Positions 1 through 5,523 of a stretch of 15,464 nt of DNA are shown here, piece by piece. The notes under the pieces are model-generated. The model worked only from the letters and a program-made list of their open reading frames with translations. It searched no databases and was not told the DNA's origin. Positions within the stretch are counted from its first letter, which is position 1. Each line of letters begins with the position of its first letter. The position numbers were made by a program, and so were the translations under genes. The DNA is from an uncultured Acidimicrobiia bacterium (GTDB lineage Bacteria > Actinomycetota > Acidimicrobiia > Spongiisociales > UBA5794): positions 1-15,464 of the forward strand of contig CAJWGC010000008.1 in assembly GCA_913031525.1 (NCBI GenBank), in the 5' to 3' direction.

Positions 1-39
1 CCCAACGGAATCATGAACCCGGGTGTCCTCGGCACCTGA
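1..39 (+). CDS. C-terminal end of an FAD-linked oxidase (GlcD/D-lactate dehydrogenase type), partial
   Basis: Only the last 12 codons and a TGA stop (37-39) lie in the window. The frame reads PNGIMNPGVLGT. This matches the 'DP.GILNPGK' ending typical of the FAD-oxidase C-terminal domain in glycolate oxidase subunit GlcD, D-2-hydroxyacid dehydrogenases and alkyl-DHAP synthase. A short hairpin (22-36, 5 bp including one G-T pair) followed by TGATTTT overlaps the stop and could be a weak terminator. The call rests on one short motif, and the rest of the gene is outside the window. The enzyme would be a soluble or membrane-peripheral flavoprotein oxidising a 2-hydroxyacid. Whether it belongs to the downstream cluster cannot be told. 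Confidence 0.55.
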   Translation, partial: PNGIMNPGVLGT

Positions 40-47
40 TTTTCAAA

Positions 48-76
48 CTGAAAAAGATACTATTTGGCCTTATAAA
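48..76 (+). promoter_or_regulatory. Candidate sigma-70 promoter for the bicupin gene
   Basis: CTGAAA at 48-53 (4/6 to the -35 consensus) and TATAAA at 71-76 (5/6 to the -10 consensus) are separated by 17 bases. They lie about 85 bases upstream of the bicupin ATG. A perfect TTGACA at 101-106 is an alternative -35, but its -10 partner at the right distance (CACACT, 124-129) is poor. Confidence 0.35.
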
Positions 77-160
77 AGTAACTCAAGCTCTCGCTGAAGT
101 TTGACACTCGCCGGAAGAAATTCCACACTCGACTTACGTCGTTACTCGAAAGGAGACGGA

Positions 161-1072
161 ATGCGATCTCATGTCGAACTCGTACACGAGAAGGACCTCA
201 TTTGGCATACCGCAGAGCTACCTCGTGGTGAAGGTCGTGCCCGGCAACAAAACCTCTCGTACGATGAAGAAGACGGCTCGGGTTCATTCAAGATTTATTT
301 CGAAACGGAGTGGGGCCGTCCAGCTGGCTATCACAATGCTGATACCGAGTGGTACGTAATCAACGGGAAGGTCCGCTTAGGAGAAATCGATTTCGGGCCC
401 GGAGGCTACTGGCGTGCGCCAGCAGGCCTAAGCGTCCCGGCTATGAAAGTCGCCGCCGACACCGAAATCTTGCTCTTCCGAGAATACGATGACTGGGGAT
501 TCTCGGTCTCCGAATCGGACAAGAGTGACTTCATATCGAAAGGCAATAACACAGTCTCTACAGAGCCCGGCAGCCTCACCATTCACCACACCGCACAGAT
601 GGATTTTGTAGGCAACCTTCCCGAACGGGGTCTCACGCAGCAATTCCTGACAAAGAAGGACTTGTTCTACGACTGGGAGCAGGGTGACCATCGGAAGGGA
701 TTCCGTACTTTCATCTGTCACGCACCCGCTGGCTGGGCCGATGAGCGGTTAATGCATCATCCTGTGTGGGAAGAGGCATACTGCATCGACGGTACGATGA
801 CCTACAACTACGGACCAATCTCTCCTGGTGCGTATTTTTGGAGACCCTCTCTGGTAAAGCACGGGTCGTTCCTCGCAGACAACGAGACCGGAACCACATG
901 GATCTTTCGAGTTGACGGAGAACTCATCAACTGGGTTACGCATGAGGTCGGCTTCGAGGTTCTTGGCCGCGCCGAGAATTACGATCCTGCAGATCCGCTG
1001 GAAGCTCCGGTGATCGCCGGAATCCCCACCAGATCGAAATCCATTGGCCCATGGGATGGATACGGCCGATAA
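161..1072 (+). CDS. Two-domain cupin protein (DUF4437-like bicupin)
   Basis: A 303-residue soluble bicupin. Lobe 1 has H58, E63, a PGGYWRAPAG strand and a hydrophobic strand ending LLFREY (about 50-110). Lobe 2 has HH199-200, EE204-205, PGAYFWRP and H234 (about 165-255). Lobe 2 thus keeps a His/Glu/His set able to hold a divalent metal. In lobe 1 the position aligned with H234 is V92, so its metal site is probably lost. Cupins of this kind can be dioxygenases, isomerases, lyases or non-enzymatic binders, and I cannot choose among them. The ATG at 161 is preferred over the in-frame TTG at 101 because AAAGGAG lies 5-11 bases upstream and the first 20 residues of the longer form have no cupin character. 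It is transcribed alone, convergent with the F420 oxidoreductase gene, so its link to the cluster is by proximity only. Confidence 0.8.
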   Translation: MRSHVELVHEKDLIWHTAELPRGEGRARQQNLSYDEEDGSGSFKIYFETEWGRPAGYHNADTEWYVINGKVRLGEIDFGPGGYWRAPAGLSVPAMKVAADTEILLFREYDDWGFSVSESDKSDFISKGNNTVSTEPGSLTIHHTAQMDFVGNLPERGLTQQFLTKKDLFYDWEQGDHRKGFRTFICHAPAGWADERLMHHPVWEEAYCIDGTMTYNYGPISPGAYFWRPSLVKHGSFLADNETGTTWIFRVDGELINWVTHEVGFEVLGRAENYDPADPLEAPVIAGIPTRSKSIGPWDGYGR

Positions 1073-1105
1073 CTCCTCGTACGAACATTTCAAAATCGAA
1101 AAGGT

Positions 1106-1126
1106 GCCAAAGAGCTATTCGTTGGC
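1106..1126. terminator. Weak hairpin between convergent genes
   Basis: GCCAA and TTGGC form a 5-bp stem around an 11-base loop. On the minus strand it is followed by ACCTTTT, which could end the leftward operon. On the plus strand the flank is A-rich and not terminator-like. The stem is short, so this is only a candidate. Confidence 0.25.
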
Positions 1127-1170
1127 AAAAAGAACAATCGCCTAGTCCATGCACCTAAGAATGCACCTAG

Positions 1171-2094
1171 CTACACGAATTGTGGGATCACCTCGGAGGC
1201 AAATCGTTCGATCGCGGCCAAATCGAAAGGCGGATAATTTCCGAAAACATTCAGGTTGACCTGTTGACAACCGGCTTCCTGGTAAGCACCAACCTGATCG
1301 ACAACCTCGTTTACTGTCCCCAAAAGTACTTCATCTCTCCGTAGGTATGAAGCGTCGACTTCAGCACGGTAATCGGCAGCGTTGGCGTTCGTCGTTCCCA
1401 TATAGAAACCGACACTGATCGATCGAGCCACTTGAGAAGAAGAACGGCCTTGGGCAGCCAGGATCTCATCAAGTCTTGTCAACCGCTTCTGAAACTCATC
1501 AGGAGTCATATTGTTACCGTTATAAACATCGGCGTATCGAGCGGCTATAGGCACAAGACGTTGCAAGCCCCGGCCACCAATCCAGAGCGGAATCTTCTCC
1601 CGTCCAGGACGTGGAGTCAGTGCTACGTCGTCAATAGTGAAATATCGACCTTCGTAACTGAATCGATCATTGTGGAGGAGACCCGGTATAACTATGCAAG
1701 CTTCCTCTAACTGGCCCATTCGAAAGGCCACATCGGGAAATTCATAACCAAATGCTTTGTACTCAGCCGCCATAGCGCCTGCTCCTAGCCCCACTACGGA
1801 TCGACCTCCGCTCCAGTGGTCAATGGTGGCCATCGTCTTGGCGATCAGTCCAGGAGATCTAAAACCCATTGCCCATACAAGACAACCTATCGTTACCCGA
1901 GTTGTCTCGAAAGCAAGCGCAGCCAAGGTCGCTGTAGGCTCAAATGCCACTACAGAACCGTCACCTTTAGGAATCGGATAGAAATGGTCGGAAGTGAAAA
2001 TCGCATCGAAACCCGCTTGCTCGGCCAGCTGCCATACTCGGCGTAGGTCATCAATTGAACACTGCTGCTGCCCAGTGTGAAGACCAAATCGCAT
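1171..2094 (-). CDS. LLM-class (luciferase-like) F420-dependent oxidoreductase
   Basis: A 307-residue (beta/alpha)8-barrel protein of the bacterial luciferase-like monooxygenase superfamily. Visible family features are the N-terminal MRFGLHTG strand, the AEQAGFDAIFTSDHFY segment (25-39), the TATLAALAFETTRVTIGCLV segment (54-73), and the SGGRSVVGLGAGAMAAEYKAFGY stretch (95-117) that contributes to the cofactor pocket. The family includes F420-dependent dehydrogenases and reductases (G6PD, methylene-H4MPT reductase) and FMN-dependent monooxygenases. F420 is the better guess because the glycyl radical neighbour points to anoxic life and no flavin reductase is nearby. The start is ATG 2094; a TTG directly before it (2097) would add one Met. 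The Shine-Dalgarno is weak. It is the last gene of the leftward operon, 38 bases after the amidohydrolase stop. Confidence 0.85.
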   Translation of the reverse strand: MRFGLHTGQQQCSIDDLRRVWQLAEQAGFDAIFTSDHFYPIPKGDGSVVAFEPTATLAALAFETTRVTIGCLVWAMGFRSPGLIAKTMATIDHWSGGRSVVGLGAGAMAAEYKAFGYEFPDVAFRMGQLEEACIVIPGLLHNDRFSYEGRYFTIDDVALTPRPGREKIPLWIGGRGLQRLVPIAARYADVYNGNNMTPDEFQKRLTRLDEILAAQGRSSSQVARSISVGFYMGTTNANAADYRAEVDASYLRRDEVLLGTVNEVVDQVGAYQEAGCQQVNLNVFGNYPPFDLAAIERFASEVIPQFV

Positions 2095-2132
2095 CAACTA
2101 ACCCGTGCTAACAAGGGAGTTGGTCGCATGTT

Positions 2133-3605
2133 TCAATCTTTCTGAGAATCCGGACGTCGAATGAAGCGGCCTCTTGGATTTCCAACGACAACGCCATCGG
2201 ACAGAACCTTTCTCCCTCGTAGAAAAACATCTTTGATCCAGCCGGTCAGTTGTAGGCCTTCGAAAGGAGTGTATTCCTGGGTGGATTCAGAAATCGAAGC
2301 CGTTACCTTGAAAGACTTCGTTGGATCCAGGATGGCTAGATCCGCGTCCTTGCCAGGAGCAATATCTCCCTTTCTTTTCAGCCCGTAGCGTTTGGCCGGG
2401 TTAGCGCTGATTAGCTCTGCTACTCGGTTTGGTGAGAGCCCGCGACGGCTCCCTTCTGAGAACACCCCAGACAGCAAATATTCGGCACCGCCGAAACCGG
2501 CCTTAGCAAGAAAAACATCGTCCCGGGAGTTAGCGGAGAATTTCAACTCATCACGGCAACAAGCATGATCTGAAACAATCCAGTCGATGTCGCCAGCCAA
2601 GACATGACGCCACAACGACTCCCGGTCCTTTTCACTTCGTAACGGAGGATTGACCTTGCCACCCAGGCCTGAAGCAGTCTCATACGATGTAAGAAGATGA
2701 CCCACAGTGGCCTCTCTCCGGAAGTCGACTTCAGGAAACGCGTCAGCCATAAGCATCGCCGTCTCTATCGCCTTCGCGGATGAAAGGTGGAGGAGATTGA
2801 TAGTAGAGAGACCAGTCTCGTGCGCTAGATAGGCCGCCGTGGTAATTGCAAGACCTTCCGAATGCCCTGGACGAGAAGCACTGTAAGCCTCAAGGCCAGA
2901 GAGCGACGCATCGCGTTCTACTCGCTCCGTATACGACCGCATAATCTCTGCCGATTCGCAGTGAAGCGAGAGGGTAATGTTCTCAGCCATGTCAGGAAAT
3001 TGTTCACGCGCAGCCTGAATGCCGCGCATCACCTCTTCAAAATGGGCTACGTCGTAAGACTCGCCTTCAGGCGTCATCAGAAAAGAACTTTGGTCATCGG
3101 ACTTTCCGTGTAATCCGTGTCCCCCATAAAACATAAAGATTTTGTATGACGGGATACCAAAATCTTGAATAAGAGCAGGAATCTCGGTGATGTGGCTCTG
3201 CATCATGGGGGCTACATGGAATCCATAGTCAATGTACGCCTTTCCTCCGGCCCGCTCGAGCACTTCAGGCATAAAATCAGCGTAGGAACCGCCACGGTTC
3301 AAGTAATACTGACCAGTACGGATATAGGTGAGACCCATCGTCACACCTCCCTGGGCCGCAGCCCGGCTCTCAGTAGCAGTATCGACCTCCAACGAGTTAT
3401 AGATTCCCCAGTGCTGATGGACGTCTACAGCCCCGGGGAAAACAAGTAGTCCCTCGGCGTCGTAGACCTCGCCACTACCAGGATCAAGATCTTTTCCGAT
3501 ACGCACGATTTCCCCATCGCGGATACCGATCTCGAGAGCCTCGGAAGACTTGGCATAAGGGCGCACAATCTGCCCGTTCTTCACTACCAGGTCGTACTCT
3601 GCCAT
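2133..3605 (-). CDS. Hydantoinase/dihydropyrimidinase-type amidohydrolase
   Basis: A 490-residue cytosolic TIM-barrel metallohydrolase of the cyclic amidohydrolase family (hydantoinase, dihydropyrimidinase, allantoinase, dihydroorotase). The binuclear metal set is complete: H63 and H65 in DVHQH, K155 in SYKIFMFYGG (the lysine that becomes carbamylated), H215 in LSLHCES, H273 in LLHLSSAKAIE, and D346 in WIVSDHACC. KVNPPLR (317-323) and the C-terminal GDIAPGKDADLAILDP (413-428) are also family hallmarks. Length fits dihydropyrimidinases (450-500). Such enzymes hydrolytically open cyclic amides or ureides; the exact ring here is unknown. ATG 3605 is preceded by GAGGGGGGA, a good Shine-Dalgarno. 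An 83-bp gap with a perfect dyad (3661-3677) separates it from the PurC-like gene, so it may have its own regulation. Confidence 0.88.
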   Translation of the reverse strand: MAEYDLVVKNGQIVRPYAKSSEALEIGIRDGEIVRIGKDLDPGSGEVYDAEGLLVFPGAVDVHQHWGIYNSLEVDTATESRAAAQGGVTMGLTYIRTGQYYLNRGGSYADFMPEVLERAGGKAYIDYGFHVAPMMQSHITEIPALIQDFGIPSYKIFMFYGGHGLHGKSDDQSSFLMTPEGESYDVAHFEEVMRGIQAAREQFPDMAENITLSLHCESAEIMRSYTERVERDASLSGLEAYSASRPGHSEGLAITTAAYLAHETGLSTINLLHLSSAKAIETAMLMADAFPEVDFRREATVGHLLTSYETASGLGGKVNPPLRSEKDRESLWRHVLAGDIDWIVSDHACCRDELKFSANSRDDVFLAKAGFGGAEYLLSGVFSEGSRRGLSPNRVAELISANPAKRYGLKRKGDIAPGKDADLAILDPTKSFKVTASISESTQEYTPFEGLQLTGWIKDVFLRGRKVLSDGVVVGNPRGRFIRRPDSQKD

Positions 3606-3660
3606 CGATCCCCCCTCGTCTTTACCTTCGGCCAGAGTCGCGGATCAATAAACCTAGCCG

Positions 3661-3677
3661 TTGCTCGATACGAGCAA
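3661..3677. promoter_or_regulatory. Perfect 7-3-7 dyad upstream of the amidohydrolase gene
   Basis: TTGCTCG-ATA-CGAGCAA is a perfect inverted repeat in the 83-bp gap between the PurC-like and amidohydrolase genes, 56 bases before the amidohydrolase start. The half-site TTGCTCGAT recurs at 5378-5386 in the luxR/glycyl-radical-enzyme divergent region. It could be a LuxR-type operator or a small RNA hairpin. It has no T-run on either side, which argues against an intrinsic terminator. Confidence 0.4.
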
Positions 3678-3688
3678 TCTACGGGCAA

Positions 3689-4603
3689 CTACCTCTCGAT
3701 CAAAAGCTCGACGAGATTTCGGTAGGAATCCATAACTTGTTCTGCAACATCGGAAGTAAGAGCTCCCGTTGAGTCACCCGTGATCCATTCATCGAGAGAT
3801 CCAAAGATCGCATCTTGCGGCGAATCGCCAACGGAAGAACCGTCCCAATAGAGCGTGCTCTCTGGAACAAAAGGCTCGCCCACTAACAACAGACGCTCTC
3901 GTCGGATACCCTGAGCCCCCTCTCCTAGCGGCACTCCTTGAAGGCTGAAACGCAGCGCAGCCTCCGCAAGGATAAAACCCGCTTCTTGGGATTTTTCGTG
4001 AGCAAAGGTATAGGCAGCAAGTGCTGTTTCTTTTATGAGATCAACATACCCTCGGCCCAACTGGTCGGCATAAGTTTCCCAATCGAGGGACCAGTCCCAA
4101 CCGAAACGGACAACCGGTTTGGGAAGAGCTGCTCCGATCTTGAGCCCGACTGGCATCTCCACATCAGAAATCGTGCCCTGGTCCTTGTATTCGTCAACAG
4201 CGGATGGCGTCAGATACCCCCTGACTATCACCTCAACCGGCAATGGATCGGCCTTATAGACCACCATGGTGCGGGAACGAAGCTCTTGCTCTAAAAGAGT
4301 AAGAGCTTCTCGAACAGTGAATATATCTTTCAGTTTTTCTCGCTCGGACGCGAGCCCAACAAGATGGTGACGCAACAAAGAAGACAGAGCATCGAACCAA
4401 TAGGAAGAAAAACGGGCATTCAACAGTCCCTTATCTGGTACCGCAATCTGGTGGTCTCCAGACCCTCTATTTATCCGATCAGTAGCGACAGCAAAAGCCA
4501 GTTGACTGTCCTCGCCCTCGAGCCGAACGACGTCATAGATATCCATAGAACCAATTCGTTCGCGAAACGAAAGATGTTCAATGTTGGTCTCTGTCAGAGT
4601 CAT
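3689..4603 (-). CDS. Diverged PurC (SAICAR synthetase)-like protein
   Basis: A 304-residue protein with clear resemblance to SAICAR synthetase: DIYDVV (21-26), AFAVATDRI (36-44), PDKGLLNARFSSYWFD (56-71), the RTMVVYKADPLPVEVIVRGYL region (111-131) with EYKDQG, LPKP (160-163), GFILAEA (209-215) and VPESTLYWDG (246-255). True PurC joins CAIR and aspartate using ATP in purine synthesis. Key catalytic and substrate stretches are altered here. GK(V)RDIY has become GS-MDIY, the ATDRISAFD stretch has lost the FD, GYLTGS is GYLTPS, the TPxTKA...GHDEN block is replaced by FGWDWSLDWETYADQ, DTKFEFG is EAALRFS, and DE.LTPDSSR is GEPFVPESTL. Housekeeping purine synthesis is therefore unlikely. I infer a repurposed ATP-dependent ligase or a non-catalytic paralogue. 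GAGGAG sits just before ATG 4603, 23 bases after the regulator's stop. Confidence 0.75.
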   Translation of the reverse strand: MTLTETNIEHLSFRERIGSMDIYDVVRLEGEDSQLAFAVATDRINRGSGDHQIAVPDKGLLNARFSSYWFDALSSLLRHHLVGLASEREKLKDIFTVREALTLLEQELRSRTMVVYKADPLPVEVIVRGYLTPSAVDEYKDQGTISDVEMPVGLKIGAALPKPVVRFGWDWSLDWETYADQLGRGYVDLIKETALAAYTFAHEKSQEAGFILAEAALRFSLQGVPLGEGAQGIRRERLLLVGEPFVPESTLYWDGSSVGDSPQDAIFGSLDEWITGDSTGALTSDVAEQVMDSYRNLVELLIER

Positions 4604-4626
4604 GTGCTCCTCACAGTCATAGGGCG

Positions 4627-5358
4627 CTAGTACAGCCCAATCTGATGTGCCTTAGCAACCGCTTCAAGTCGACTATGCACTCTCATTCGAGCCAGCAAAT
4701 TCTGGATGTGGTTTCGAACCGTAGTCTGGCTAACACTCAGTTGATGTGCTATCTCAGCCGTGGTCATTCCTCGAGCAAGAAGCGCAAGCACCTCTTGCTG
4801 ACGCGGAGTGAGCTCCAACCGTTCATCGAGATCGACTGGCTCTTTAGCAATACCCGGGGGGAATAGCTCTCGGATCTCCTGAATCTGGTGCACGAGAGCA
4901 TGCAGATGATCGAGTCCCGTTGACAAGTCCCACAGCAGATTGATCGTGACAGGATCCTCTCCCGAATCGGGTCGCGCTACTAAATGAGCCACATTCACCC
5001 ACACTCGACTTCCATCGCTACGTAACATCGCAGTTGTGTGCGGAGGAACAAGTTCTCCGGCAAGCGCTCTATCCAGCAACCCACATCTACGCGGACACCA
5101 AGCATCCGACACCGCTGTCCAGAGATCGCCGGCGGAAAACCTCTCCGAACTTAACCCCAATGCATAGTCGGCTTCATAGCCGAGCAACGCTTCTGCCACA
5201 CGATTCCAGACAATGGTCCGCCCAGTAGCTCCGGTCGCTATTAAAGCTACTGGAGCCCCGGCAAGCCGATCCAAAAGATCGGAATCAAGTGATCGGTTAC
5301 GGTTTATCTCTCTGCGATTTTTCACGTCGCCTGAGTCTTTCGGAACCATCGATCTCAT
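4627..5358 (-). CDS. PAS domain-containing LuxR-family transcriptional regulator
   Basis: A 243-residue cytosolic regulator. Residues about 27-147 resemble a PAS fold (LAGAPVALIATGATGRTIVWN, then VAEALLGYEAD, then the strand SDGSRVWVNVAH near 114-125). Residues 182-243 form a textbook GerE/LuxR helix-turn-helix: LTPRQQEVLALLARGMTTAE followed by IAHQLSVSQTTVRNHIQNLL. C88 and C92 (WCPRRC) sit in the PAS insert and might respond to redox state, which is speculation. No phosphoacceptor receiver domain is present, so the signal is probably a small ligand or redox cue. It heads the leftward operon and is divergent from the glycyl radical enzyme gene, the usual place for a cluster-specific activator. 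ATG 5358 lacks a clear Shine-Dalgarno; ATG 5349 in the same frame is an alternative. Confidence 0.88.
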   Translation of the reverse strand: MRSMVPKDSGDVKNRREINRNRSLDSDLLDRLAGAPVALIATGATGRTIVWNRVAEALLGYEADYALGLSSERFSAGDLWTAVSDAWCPRRCGLLDRALAGELVPPHTTAMLRSDGSRVWVNVAHLVARPDSGEDPVTINLLWDLSTGLDHLHALVHQIQEIRELFPPGIAKEPVDLDERLELTPRQQEVLALLARGMTTAEIAHQLSVSQTTVRNHIQNLLARMRVHSRLEAVAKAHQIGLY

Positions 5359-5523
5359 GATGAGACCATAAACGGTCTTGCTCGATGGTGACGATATGCG
5401 AATCCGCGTGATGCAAACGCATCATTGAGCCATCGCACAATTCTGGTTACCCTTTACATACAAGCTCCAAAGGGGTCTCGCGCGCCCCGCGGAGAAGGTG
5501 CAACTAGATAAAGGAGCGGCCCA
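5359..5523. promoter_or_regulatory. Divergent promoter region with dyad, luxR / glycyl radical enzyme
   Basis: The 165-bp gap must drive both operons. It holds a perfect inverted repeat TGATGC-AAAC-GCATCA at 5409-5424, followed directly by TTGAGC (5425-5430), a possible -35 box. This layout would suit a class-II LuxR activator, but no convincing -10 is seen 17 bases further on. A TTGCTCGAT half-site at 5378-5386 matches the dyad at 3661-3677. CGATGG (5383-5388) and CCATCG (5430-5435) flank the central dyad as an outer inverted pair. AAAGGAG at 5510-5516 is the Shine-Dalgarno of the glycyl radical enzyme. Confidence 0.45.

Noticed and set aside
1149..1169. Two copies of ATGCACCTA, 12 bases apart
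   Set aside because: Too short, with only two copies between convergent genes; no function can be supported.
3689..4603. Housekeeping purC
   Set aside because: Overall similarity is clear, but most catalytic motifs are changed and there are no other purine genes nearby.
5476..5495. GC-rich hairpin TCTCGCG...CGCGGAGA in the glycyl radical enzyme leader
   Set aside because: Only 7 bp with a bulge and no antiterminator or riboswitch pattern; likely chance in a GC-rich stretch.
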